A stretch of DNA of 64,000 nt. Source: an uncultured bacterium. GTDB taxonomy: Bacteria > Bacteroidota > Ignavibacteria > UBA10030 > BY39. Of the stretch, positions 30,001-38,037 are shown piece by piece (positions within the stretch are counted from its first letter, which is position 1; each line of letters begins with the position of its first letter). The stretch is from contig CALCJK010000010.1 of the NCBI GenBank assembly GCA_937967455.1, positions 57,537 to 121,536 of the forward strand, read 5' to 3'. Position numbers and translations under genes: made by a program. The notes below the pieces were generated by a model that was given only the letters and a program-made list of their open reading frames with translations, had not been told where the DNA came from and ran no database searches.

Positions 30001-30123
30001 ATTGATAATGAAGTCGTTTGGAATGTTTCGAACATCCAAAGTGGAATTTATTATGCACACATAAATGTGGAAAGTGGTTCAAACAAAAGTTCTACTTTAA
30101 TAAAAATTGCTGTTATAAAATAA
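27037..30123 (+). CDS. M6-like metalloprotease homologue with lost zinc site, T9SS-type tail
   Basis: 1028 residues with a signal peptide. The N-terminal half (about 50-450) has the layout of immune-inhibitor-A/M6 domain proteins, including YLGLPDLFNT and IGRFGLMDGQS, but at the position of the HEFGH zinc motif it reads G261-T-F-G-S265: both histidines and the glutamate are gone. A repeat region with FG-GAP-like units such as VVADIDGDDILDILVV follows, then a C-terminal sorting-type domain starting at YNWPNPVYANET. It is therefore probably a non-catalytic secreted protein that kept the fold. It is encoded 23 bases after porV, in the T9SS operon. Confidence 0.8.
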   Translation: MKTNFLLAIIIAILCSYISSSQILYDMDHSLNSFPGDDSYHKDIFKVSGIETVKVLAVMVEFVEDNDERTTGNGKFDLSAPDSIIDSPPRDKKYFEDHLLFLKNYWFKATNGRIIIQYNVLDSVFQLPNQMKHYSPPKKSTTFSEIGYLINDTWRIVDSLYPNFPFEDYNAFIIFHAGAGRDVDLTSIYGYDPTPYDIPTLFMNINNLKQIFGYDYRGVPVNNGNYFIQNSLIIPETENRKLSTIGGSTLLQLSINGILTGTFGSYLGLPDLFNTKTGRTAIGRFGLMDGQSMFSWNGLFPPEPSAWEKYFLDRRYNLGFIKVVEVESSTVLNLPAVGFSEIDTIYKVRINSNEYYLIENRNRDANRDGANVSFVHNGIIIQKKFQYDTDKFNYLNQGEIFGTVIDIDEPDWSLPGGVTKDGRFFDGGILIWHIDEDVIEKNFATNTVNADPKRRGVDLEEADGSQDIGQSYGFLSPGSGSEDGTSLDFWFLGNSAPVYKNEFSYRTFPNTLSNDFSQTHITIRNFTERSPRMTAEVIIGDDIIKPITGFPISINFNYASQPPQILNGKIYISNGDSVFAFLLDGRSATRNPNGLFYPAGGKFPLSSFESNNFVLVSDSTIFILRVEDYNSDQVFDSIYVIYEYNTNSKITTTTSVLLSPSLTTPVIIYAGDEDGNFHIIRNTLRSFVGVKQKVSGFEVSDISIIDDNILIATSDSLKIYSRNIGFKLPYVSNKWNLVSGKRSLNHNEFTVAFERGGNDLIIYDIVSNTAKSIRISEGSIIGSVVSDVDKNNTRDIVLTAGRKLYAFNYEGFLLDHFPVILPDTAISSPVVADIDGDDILDILVVCKNNSLVAYTVNGKLVTGFPISISSGNESHLCLTSEENETGAVLISANSDGEIYGWRLPLTKSVMWGSYKKNIQHTGFDDSELSGSPISDYFPANRAYNWPNPVYANETNIRFYVSENSSVTIKIFDISGILVDEIKTSATGGIDNEVVWNVSNIQSGIYYAHINVESGSNKSSTLIKIAVIK

Positions 30124-30125
30124 AT

Positions 30126-30779
30126 ATGTTCATGAAAATATTGTTCTTTTTATTTGTAATGACTTTTCTTAGCTGCAGGGAAATAATACCAGTCGAAGAA
30201 GAGCAAAATATTATAGGCTATCAAATTAATGGTTTTGTAACAGATGCAAGTGGTAATCCAATAGAAAGTGTTAAGGTTTACCTATCTTATGATAAAGTGA
30301 AGATTTCCTCAATTCCTATGGATACTGTAGCCTTGTATATTTCAGATCCCAATATTCACGTCACAGTTGATGTTTTTAATATTAATAATGAATTTGTAGC
30401 AAATATATTTACGGGTAAATTGCCAGTTGGAGTTGTTGAGAGATTCAATTGGGATGGCAGAATTGATTCAAATATTTTTGCACCTTCAGGTTATTATAAG
30501 ATAGTAATTTATTTTAATAATCAATTTGTTAAAGAATATCCAATTCTTGTAGAAGGTAATAAAACTGCAGAAACCAATAAAAAGGGTGAGTTTTTTATTC
30601 TAAATAAAAATCTACCTATTGGAAAAATTTACGATAGATATGATAGCTTAAAAAAATACATTGGCACATATAAAATAATTGAAACTGTATTACTTGAACT
30701 TGAATATAAAGGTGTATACAAAAGAGGTTATATAAGTCTTGATTATAATAAAATAACAAAAGTTAGTATTACTCTTTAA
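30126..30779 (+). CDS. Putative lipoprotein with carboxypeptidase-regulatory-like and FlgD-like domains
   Basis: The start was placed at ATG 30126 (ATG 30132 is equally possible) because it begins a lipoprotein signal with lipobox FLSC at about residues 14-17; an in-frame upstream ATG at 30018 lies inside the previous gene. The mature protein has GFVTDASGNPIESVKVYLSY, a carboxypeptidase-regulatory-like Ig start, and FNWDGRIDSNIFAPSGYYKIVIYF, resembling a FlgD Ig motif. No enzyme motif is seen. It sits between two large T9SS-operon genes; its role is unknown. Confidence 0.65.
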   Translation: MFMKILFFLFVMTFLSCREIIPVEEEQNIIGYQINGFVTDASGNPIESVKVYLSYDKVKISSIPMDTVALYISDPNIHVTVDVFNINNEFVANIFTGKLPVGVVERFNWDGRIDSNIFAPSGYYKIVIYFNNQFVKEYPILVEGNKTAETNKKGEFFILNKNLPIGKIYDRYDSLKKYIGTYKIIETVLLELEYKGVYKRGYISLDYNKITKVSITL

Positions 30780-30781
30780 GA

Positions 30782-33700
30782 ATGAAATTGATGAATAAAA
30801 TTGGATTAATAATATTGATGTTATTAAGTGGAATTATTCTAGCTCAGGACGAAGCACCGCATTCTGAACTAGAATGGTTTACTATAGAAACAGAACATTT
30901 TTATGTACATTATCATAGAGGTGCTGAAAGAACTGCGCAACTTACAGCTAAGATTGCGGAAGAAATTTATAGTCCAGTTACTTCTTTATATAATCATAAA
31001 CCTGACCAAAAAGTATCCTGGATAATAAAAGATTATGATGATTATTCAAACGGGGCAACATATTTTTATGATAATAAGATCGAAATCTGGGCAACTTCTA
31101 TGGATTTTGATCTTCGAGGAACTCATAACTGGCTGCGTAATGTAATCACTCACGAGTTTACTCATATAATACAAATTCAAACATCAATGAAGTTTGGGAG
31201 GAGAGTACCTGCTTTTTATTTCCAGTGGTTAGGTTATGAAGCAGAACGCAGACCCGATGTTTTGTATGGTTATCCAAATGTAATAGTTTCCTATCCAATC
31301 TCAGGATTTGTAGTACCAGCATGGTTTGCAGAAGGTACTGCTCAATTTAATCGCGCTGAATTGGAATATGATTTCTGGGATACACATCGTGATATGATTC
31401 TCAGAATGTATGCTCTAGATGGTAATATGCTCAGCTGGGAAGAAATGTCAGTCTTTGGTAAAACAAGTTTGGGTAATGAATCCTCATATAATACAGGATT
31501 TGCTTTGGTTAGTTATATTGCGAATAAATATGGCGCCAATAAAGTGGTTGAGATTTCCAGAAATTTATCTTCATTGACCGAATACAGCATTGATGGTGCT
31601 ATAAAACGTGCAATAGGTATTAATGGGAAAACTTTATATAATGAATGGCGGAGAAGTTTAGAAAAGGAATATAATTCAAAGGTTGAATCCATACGAAAAA
31701 ATTTAGTTGAAGGAGAAAGAATTGCCGATGTTGGCTTTGGGAATTTTTATCCTACATTCTCCCCTGATGGTAAAAAAATTGCTTATGTTTCGAATAAAGA
31801 AGCTGATTATTTTTTCTTATCATCACTTTATATCTACGATTTAGAAACAAAGCAAGAAAAGAAATTGAAAGAAGGTGTCCGTTCGAGTTTATCCTGGTCA
31901 CCGGATGGGAAAAGAATTTTCTACTCAAAAAATACGAGTGATAATAAACACTGGTCAAATGTTTACGATATTTATTGTTTTGATTTAGTGACAGAAAAGG
32001 AAAAGCGTTTAACAAGAGGTAGAAGGGCAAGTTACCCTGCAATCAGTCCAGATGGTAAGCAAATTGCATTTGTGATCAACATGGATGGTACGACTAATCT
32101 TGCTATAGCTAATTATTATGACTCGTCAAAAACACTGAGCGAAGAATTGTTATTAACAAATTTTTCAAATGGTGAACAGGTTTACAATCCAAAGTGGTCC
32201 CCAGATGGTCGAAAAATTGTCTTCGATTACTCAATTAAGGATGGAAGAGATATTGCAATAATTGATCTACAAAGTAAAGATATTGATTTTATTTTTTCAG
32301 GTCCCGAGGATGCCCGTTCTGCAATGTTTACTCTGGATGGTAAAAATCTTGTTTACTCGTCTGATGAGACTGGAATTTTCAATATCTATCAATATGATTT
32401 AGAAACGAAACAAAAGACTCAACTTACTAATGTTTTGGGTGGTGCTTTTATGCCCTCCATTAATAAGAATAATGAATTGGTATATGCATCTTATCAATCC
32501 AGTGGATATAAAATTGCTTTAATTAAGAATGCACAACCAGTAGAAAACTCTTACTATGTTAAAGAAACAAAAATAATTCCAGCTAACTTTCCTCAATTAG
32601 CCTCGGCATCTGAGAATGTTGAATTTGATTGGCGAAAACTGAATATATACGATGATTCTAAATATGATATAAAAGCAAGTCGACCATATAAAAATATTTT
32701 TACGAGTTTAACACTTGTTCCTGTATTAAGAGTTGATAATTACAATCCACGGAACAAAGGTATAGATATAATTAAGCCAGGAATATATGCTTTCTCGAGA
32801 GATGTTTTGGAGAAAGTTGGATTATTTGTAGGCGCTGCAATAAACAAGAAATTTGAACGTGACCTGTTTTTAATTTTTGATTATGCTGGTAAACTTCCAC
32901 TCTTTTATCAGATTGGTTTAGAACCTAAAGCAAGTCTGGAGGTTTATAATATAACTCGTAAAGCATCATCAAAAATTACATTACCTGAAGATACGATAGG
33001 TGTTAATGTAAATTATAATTTGCTCCAAGCAGATATCGTCTTAAATCAAAAGATTTTTAAAGAAAATATTAATTGGGAATTACGTTTTGCGCATAGTCGT
33101 TATAGCGCTGGAATAGAAAGTTTCATTTTGAATATTAATGATTCTCCAGTTTTAATTCCGGGCTCAAGTGAGTTGTATTTGGTGGGTAATGTATTAAGTT
33201 CTACCATTTCATTTGAAGGTATCCAACCATCAATTACTAGTGAAATTAGTCCGCTTGGAAGAAAAGTTAAAGTTAAGTATGACTATGAGTTTAATAAATT
33301 TAACTCTGAAGGTGAATATGAGGTTAAAGATGGAATGTTATTACCAAAATATAATAGATTTAAATTTCATCGTTTAGAGTTAAAATGGAAGGAATATATC
33401 AAACTGCCAATTCGCAAACATTCTTTTGGAATTGAACTAAATTCTGGTAGCATAATTGGACCACCTGTAGATAACTTTTTTGATTTCTATATCGGTGGTT
33501 TAACAGGAATGAAAGGTTATCCTTTCTATTCCTTAGGGGGTAATGAATATTTTCACACAAACCTGACATATAGATTTCCAATATTTACAAAAATAGATTT
33601 CAGAATCCTGCATCTTTATTTTGATAAACTTTATGGATCATTTTATGGTGACATTGGTAGTGCCTGGACAGGGGGGAAATTGAAAGATGTAAAATTCAAG

Positions 33701-33889
33701 CGTGATGCCGGATTTGAATTAAGATTGGAATCTTTTTCCTGGTATTCCTTCCCAACAAGAGTTTTCTTTAATGCCTCATATGGTTTTGATAAATTTACAA
33801 AATCTGTTAGGGATGGAAGAGAGCTAGTTACATATGGAAAAGAATGGCACTTTTACTTTGGTGTTTTATTTGGATTTGAACTTGAATAA
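30782..33889 (+). CDS. Gluzincin-like metalloprotease fused to TolB-type propeller and outer-membrane barrel
   Basis: 1035 residues with a signal peptide MKLMNKIGLIILMLLSGIILAQ. The N-terminal domain (about 25-300) carries H124-E-F-T-H128 and, 56 residues later, WFAEGTAQ with Glu184, the HExxH...E set of peptidase MA-like gluzincins. Six or so PD40/TolB blades follow (YPTFSPDGKKIAYVSN, SLSWSPDGKRIFYSK, YPAISPDGKQIAFV, NPKWSPDGRKIVFDYS; about 318-570). The last about 380 residues alternate as a beta-barrel of BamA/surface-antigen type, with a closing aromatic strand. This suggests a surface-exposed protease anchored by its own barrel. The zinc motif is intact; the substrate is unknown. Confidence 0.8.
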   Translation: MKLMNKIGLIILMLLSGIILAQDEAPHSELEWFTIETEHFYVHYHRGAERTAQLTAKIAEEIYSPVTSLYNHKPDQKVSWIIKDYDDYSNGATYFYDNKIEIWATSMDFDLRGTHNWLRNVITHEFTHIIQIQTSMKFGRRVPAFYFQWLGYEAERRPDVLYGYPNVIVSYPISGFVVPAWFAEGTAQFNRAELEYDFWDTHRDMILRMYALDGNMLSWEEMSVFGKTSLGNESSYNTGFALVSYIANKYGANKVVEISRNLSSLTEYSIDGAIKRAIGINGKTLYNEWRRSLEKEYNSKVESIRKNLVEGERIADVGFGNFYPTFSPDGKKIAYVSNKEADYFFLSSLYIYDLETKQEKKLKEGVRSSLSWSPDGKRIFYSKNTSDNKHWSNVYDIYCFDLVTEKEKRLTRGRRASYPAISPDGKQIAFVINMDGTTNLAIANYYDSSKTLSEELLLTNFSNGEQVYNPKWSPDGRKIVFDYSIKDGRDIAIIDLQSKDIDFIFSGPEDARSAMFTLDGKNLVYSSDETGIFNIYQYDLETKQKTQLTNVLGGAFMPSINKNNELVYASYQSSGYKIALIKNAQPVENSYYVKETKIIPANFPQLASASENVEFDWRKLNIYDDSKYDIKASRPYKNIFTSLTLVPVLRVDNYNPRNKGIDIIKPGIYAFSRDVLEKVGLFVGAAINKKFERDLFLIFDYAGKLPLFYQIGLEPKASLEVYNITRKASSKITLPEDTIGVNVNYNLLQADIVLNQKIFKENINWELRFAHSRYSAGIESFILNINDSPVLIPGSSELYLVGNVLSSTISFEGIQPSITSEISPLGRKVKVKYDYEFNKFNSEGEYEVKDGMLLPKYNRFKFHRLELKWKEYIKLPIRKHSFGIELNSGSIIGPPVDNFFDFYIGGLTGMKGYPFYSLGGNEYFHTNLTYRFPIFTKIDFRILHLYFDKLYGSFYGDIGSAWTGGKLKDVKFKRDAGFELRLESFSWYSFPTRVFFNASYGFDKFTKSVRDGRELVTYGKEWHFYFGVLFGFELE

Positions 33890-33901
33890 AAAGGATATAA
33901 T

Positions 33902-34837
33902 ATGAAATCAAAAACAATTCTATGGATAATTTTAATTTTATTCAACTACACTTTTTCAAATGATAAGAAACTTTTTACAGGCAATCCCAGTGTGGATTTG
34001 TTTAATAATCATACATTATTAAATAGTCTGCCTGCTCAAACTCAAGAGTCCGATAATAATAAATTAAAATCACCCTTTCTTGCTGGAGGTTTATCTCTTC
34101 TGATACCTGGTACAGGCGAAATATACGCAGGTAGTTACATTAAAGCTGGGTTGTTTATTGCCGTCGAAACTGCAGCATGGATTTATGCTCTGAAATACGA
34201 AAAAAAGGGTGATGATCAAACAAATTTTTTCCAGAATTACGCTGATGGTAGAACAGATTTAAAACCTTCTTGGGATTTGAGCGAACCAGATAGATATCGA
34301 ACAAGATGGGATGTAATTCGGTACTATGAATGGTCGTATGCAAATAAATTGATAATAAATCCGCAAGGAGATTATTCAGAAATTTCAAATGCCATCATAA
34401 GTAATGACATAACACTACCTCCCTGGCAGAGAATTGATTGGGAGAGCTTGAATGCTCTTGAACGTGCGATTGGTAAATGGTATTCGCATACGCTGCATCA
34501 TCACGGTGAACAACAATATTACGAATTAATCGGAAAATATCCTCAATACAATCAAGGTTGGTTCGATGCTGAAAATCCTAATTTTACGTATGGGGATCAA
34601 ATATCTCAAGCATTTAAAGAATATTCAAAAATGCGTGGCTTAGCAAACGATTATTACTATAAAGCCAAAACAGCATTTACAGTGGTTTTAATAAATCATG
34701 TTATAAGTGCATTTGATGCTTATTTCACAACTCGTAGTTATAATTCCAAATTAAAATTTGAATCTATTATGAAAAATCAAGAAACCATTTATGGAAATAT
34801 TCCAGTTGCTTTTTTAAATTTGAGTTATAACTTTTGA
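33902..34837 (+). CDS. Exported/membrane protein of unknown function (DUF5683-like)
   Basis: 311 residues with a signal peptide and a central segment SPFLAGGLSLLIPGTGEIYAGSYIKAGLFIAVETAAWIYAL (about 60-100) that looks like two membrane helices with a GxGxxY turn, as in DUF5683-type proteins. A hydrophilic region rich in Tyr and Trp follows, and a hydrophobic helix FTVVLINHVISAFDAYFT near the end. It starts 12 bases after the protease/barrel gene, with AAAGGA upstream, and closes the T9SS transcription unit. No function can be assigned. Confidence 0.6.
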   Translation: MKSKTILWIILILFNYTFSNDKKLFTGNPSVDLFNNHTLLNSLPAQTQESDNNKLKSPFLAGGLSLLIPGTGEIYAGSYIKAGLFIAVETAAWIYALKYEKKGDDQTNFFQNYADGRTDLKPSWDLSEPDRYRTRWDVIRYYEWSYANKLIINPQGDYSEISNAIISNDITLPPWQRIDWESLNALERAIGKWYSHTLHHHGEQQYYELIGKYPQYNQGWFDAENPNFTYGDQISQAFKEYSKMRGLANDYYYKAKTAFTVVLINHVISAFDAYFTTRSYNSKLKFESIMKNQETIYGNIPVAFLNLSYNF

Positions 34838-34838
34838 T

Positions 34839-35792
34839 ATGATTACTTTCTCAGATATTCAAAGTGCATACGAGCGAGTTAAACCAATCGTTCATAGAAC
34901 ACCAATTCTTAGATCATCAACTTTTAATAATCTTACTGGATTAAATGTTTATTTTAAGGCAGAAAATTTTCAAAAGATTGGTGCATTTAAAATTCGAGGT
35001 GCATATAACAAAATTTCTTCTTTAAGTGATGAACAGAAAAAAGCAGGTATAATTGCACATTCATCTGGTAATCACGCACAGGGAGTTGCCTTATCCTGTA
35101 AAATTCTGGGTTTGAAATCAGTGATTGTTATGCCAGAAAATTCACTGAAAAATAAAATAGAAGCAGTCAAATCCTATGGATCGGAAGTTATATTCTGCGG
35201 TGAAACTACAGATGATCGTGAAAGAAAAACATTCGCGTTAATTGAAAAATTTGGATATACATTTGTCCCTCCCTATGATGATGATTTTATAATTGCTGGA
35301 CAAGGTACTACAGCACTTGAAATAATTGATGAATTAAAAGACCTGGATTATCTTTTTATTCCAATCGGTGGTGGTGGATTGATATCAGGATGTAGTATTG
35401 TTGTAAAACACTTATCACCAAAAACAAAGGTTATCGGAGTTGAAACAGAAGGTGCAAACGATTGTTATCAATCATTTAAGAATAAGGAGTTGGTAAAACT
35501 AAAATCAACTAATACAATTGCAGATGGAATGAGAACACTTTCAGTTGGTAGAAGAAATTTTGAAATTATAATGAAATATGTAGATGATATTGTTACAGTT
35601 TCAGATGGTGATTTAATTGAGATGATGAAGTTTTTTTTAGAGAGAATGAAAATTGTTGTGGAACCAACTGGCGCAGTTGCTTCAGCTGCGTTAATGAAAA
35701 ATGTACTTTCATTAAAAAATAAAAATGTTTGTGCAATTATTTCTGGAGGAAACGTGGATCTGGAATTATTGAGTAATTGGATAAAAAAATAA
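34839..35792 (+). CDS. PLP-dependent threonine/serine dehydratase (or serine racemase)
   Basis: 317 residues, a fold-type II PLP enzyme. The Schiff-base lysine is in GAFKIRGAYNK (about 48-58), the substrate loop is SSGNHAQGVA (about 77-86), and the phosphate-binding loop is IGGGGLISG. Without the C-terminal ACT regulatory domain of biosynthetic IlvA, it fits catabolic threonine ammonia-lyase (TdcB-like) or serine racemase. These deaminate threonine to 2-oxobutanoate or interconvert D/L-serine. The next genes make serine, which fits either. It begins one base after the preceding stop. Confidence 0.85.
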   Translation: MITFSDIQSAYERVKPIVHRTPILRSSTFNNLTGLNVYFKAENFQKIGAFKIRGAYNKISSLSDEQKKAGIIAHSSGNHAQGVALSCKILGLKSVIVMPENSLKNKIEAVKSYGSEVIFCGETTDDRERKTFALIEKFGYTFVPPYDDDFIIAGQGTTALEIIDELKDLDYLFIPIGGGGLISGCSIVVKHLSPKTKVIGVETEGANDCYQSFKNKELVKLKSTNTIADGMRTLSVGRRNFEIIMKYVDDIVTVSDGDLIEMMKFFLERMKIVVEPTGAVASAALMKNVLSLKNKNVCAIISGGNVDLELLSNWIKK

Positions 35793-36034
35793 ATCGCTTT
35801 GTATTTTTGTATCTATATCTCGTCACAGTTTGCTTTTAGTATATCTTTTGAACAAGTTAATACTTACTTTTAAGGGTATATTTTGATTTTACTATTATTT
35901 GCAAATCTGCAAAAAATTGAGTAAAATATTCAGGTTATATATTAAAACTTTAGAAATTCATTATCCCTTATCCCCAGTTCTTAAATCGGAAAAATCGTTA
36001 ATTAATCACAAAATAAAGAAAGGATTACCTCTAT
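35793..36034 (+). promoter_or_regulatory. Intergenic region with a candidate promoter for the serine genes
   Basis: TTGAGT (35917-35922) and TATTAA (35940-35945) are spaced by 17 bp, a weaker match to the window's promoter form. AAAGGA precedes the ATG at 36035. I see no strong hairpin in the 242 bases. Confidence 0.4.
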
Positions 36035-37111
36035 ATGCATAAAAAACTTTTTATCCCTGGTCCAACCGAAGTGGCTCCTGAAGTTTTAGCCAAAATGGCT
36101 ACACCTATGATTGGTCATAGAACAAAAGATGCTTCAAATTTGCAAAGAGAAATTACAGAAAAATTAAGAAAAATAATGTTCACACAGAATCCAATATTAT
36201 TGTCCACAAGTTCGGGTTCTGGGCTTATGGAAGGTTCAATTCGTTCATTAACTGCAAAGCGAGCAATTGTATTTTCAGTAGGAGCTTTTGGAAATCGCTG
36301 GTTTAAAATGGCTGAAGCAAATGGAATTCCTGCAGATAAACACGAAGCTGAACCTGGTCATCCAACAACACCGGAAATTGTTGATAAGTATCTCTCCACT
36401 GGTAAGTATGATGTTATGACAATTACGCACAACGAAACAAGCACTGGTATAATGAACAATCTCGAAGAAATTGCTGAAGTAAAAAGGAAATATCCAGATG
36501 TGCTTTGGTTAGTTGATGCTGTAAGCTCACTTGCAGGTGCAAAAATAGAGGTTGACAAATTAGGAATAGATGTATGTATTACATCTACACAAAAATGTCT
36601 TGCACTTCCGCCAGGTATGGCTATCTGCTCAATAACTCCAAGAGCACTTGAATATGGAAAAAATGTAAAATATCGCGGAATGTATTTGGATTTACTTGAG
36701 CTTTATAAATATATCGAAACAAAAGATCATCAATACGCTTTTACACCTTCGCTTTCTCATATGTTTGCAATGAATTTCCAGCTTGATCGTATTCTGGCTG
36801 AGGGAATTGAGAATCGGTTTAAACGACATCAGGAGATGGCGGAATTCACACGTGCCTGGGCAAAACAACATTTCGCTCTATTCCCGGTTGAAAAATATGC
36901 ATCAGTTACTTTAACAACTATTACGAACACAAAAGGAATCTCAGTAGCAAATCTAAATTCTGAATTAGGTAAATTAGGAATGCAAATCTCTAACGGTTAT
37001 GGAGATTTAAAAGAAAAAACATTCCGAATTGCTCATATGGGTGAGCTAACTTTAAACGATATTAAAGAAGTTACACAAGCAATCGAAAAAATATTACCAA
37101 ACTTAAAGTGA
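36035..37111 (+). CDS. Class V aminotransferase (alanine-glyoxylate/serine-pyruvate type; likely serine synthesis)
   Basis: 358 residues of fold-type I. It starts with FIPGPTEVAPEVL, has SSGSGLMEGSIRSL near residue 60, an aspartate in LVDAVSSLAG and the PLP lysine in TSTQKCLALPPG (about 180-191). The family transfers amino groups between serine, alanine, glyoxylate or phosphohydroxypyruvate. Being 7 bases upstream of serA, it most likely replaces SerC as phosphoserine aminotransferase. This context-based substrate assignment is inference. Confidence 0.87.
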   Translation: MHKKLFIPGPTEVAPEVLAKMATPMIGHRTKDASNLQREITEKLRKIMFTQNPILLSTSSGSGLMEGSIRSLTAKRAIVFSVGAFGNRWFKMAEANGIPADKHEAEPGHPTTPEIVDKYLSTGKYDVMTITHNETSTGIMNNLEEIAEVKRKYPDVLWLVDAVSSLAGAKIEVDKLGIDVCITSTQKCLALPPGMAICSITPRALEYGKNVKYRGMYLDLLELYKYIETKDHQYAFTPSLSHMFAMNFQLDRILAEGIENRFKRHQEMAEFTRAWAKQHFALFPVEKYASVTLTTITNTKGISVANLNSELGKLGMQISNGYGDLKEKTFRIAHMGELTLNDIKEVTQAIEKILPNLK

Positions 37112-37118
37112 GGGTATT

Positions 37119-38024
37119 ATGAATATTTTAGTAAGTGATGGAATAGAAGATATTGGTAAAAAATTACTAACAGAAGCGGGACACAATGTAATTGATAAAA
37201 AGTTTACTCCAGATGAATTGTTGAAAGAAATTCCTAACTATGAGGCTATAATTGTCCGATCTGCAACTAAAGTTACAAAAGAGGTTATAGATGCGGGTAA
37301 AAAATTAAAAGTGATTGCCCGTGGTGGTGTAGGACTTGATAACATTGATGTTGCCTATGCTGAAAGTAAAGGCATAAAAGTTTTAAACACGCCTGGTGCA
37401 TCAGCAATTTCAGTAGCTGAACTTGCAATTGCTCATATGTTTGCTCTTTGCAGATTTCTACATGTTTCAACTTCTGAAATGCGTAATTTAAAATGGCCCA
37501 AAAAAGAATACTCTAAAGGTGTTGAACTGACAGGTAAAACTTTAGGAATATTTGGGTTGGGAAATATTGGAAGGGAAGTTGCAAAACGTGCAATTGGATT
37601 GGGTATGAAGGTTATAGCCTATGACCCGATTGTAAAACAAACAGAACTTGATGTAAAACTCACCACCCAGGAAGAAGTTTTAACTCAATCTGATATAATT
37701 ACTCTTCATATTCCATTTGATAAAAAAGTTGGAGCTGTGATTACTAAAAAAGAATTAAATATGATGAAAAAGGGTGTTATTCTGATTAATTGTGCACGAG
37801 GTGGTGTGGTTTCAGAAAAAGATCTGCTTGATGCATTAAAAAGTGGTAAAGTAGCTGCAGCTGGGATTGATGTTTTTGAAAATGAACCACCAACCGAAGC
37901 TCAAAGAGAATTACTAAATCATCCGAATGTTTCTGCAACTCCACACATTGGGGCTTCAACTATTGAAGCTCAAGAAAGAATTGGTGAAGAGATTGCTCTA
38001 AAAGTAATTAACGCACTAAAATAA
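37119..38024 (+). CDS. serA: D-3-phosphoglycerate dehydrogenase (short form)
   Basis: 301 residues. The NAD-binding motif GLGNIGREVAKRA (about 147-159), the arginine region INCARGGVVSE and the catalytic His in HIGAST near the end mark the D-2-hydroxyacid dehydrogenase family. It lacks the C-terminal ACT domain found in serine-inhibited SerA, so feedback control may be absent. It oxidises 3-phosphoglycerate in the first step of serine synthesis. The neighbouring aminotransferase supports SerA over another hydroxyacid dehydrogenase. Confidence 0.9.
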   Translation: MNILVSDGIEDIGKKLLTEAGHNVIDKKFTPDELLKEIPNYEAIIVRSATKVTKEVIDAGKKLKVIARGGVGLDNIDVAYAESKGIKVLNTPGASAISVAELAIAHMFALCRFLHVSTSEMRNLKWPKKEYSKGVELTGKTLGIFGLGNIGREVAKRAIGLGMKVIAYDPIVKQTELDVKLTTQEEVLTQSDIITLHIPFDKKVGAVITKKELNMMKKGVILINCARGGVVSEKDLLDALKSGKVAAAGIDVFENEPPTEAQRELLNHPNVSATPHIGASTIEAQERIGEEIALKVINALK

Positions 38025-38037
38025 TCAGGTTAATTAT

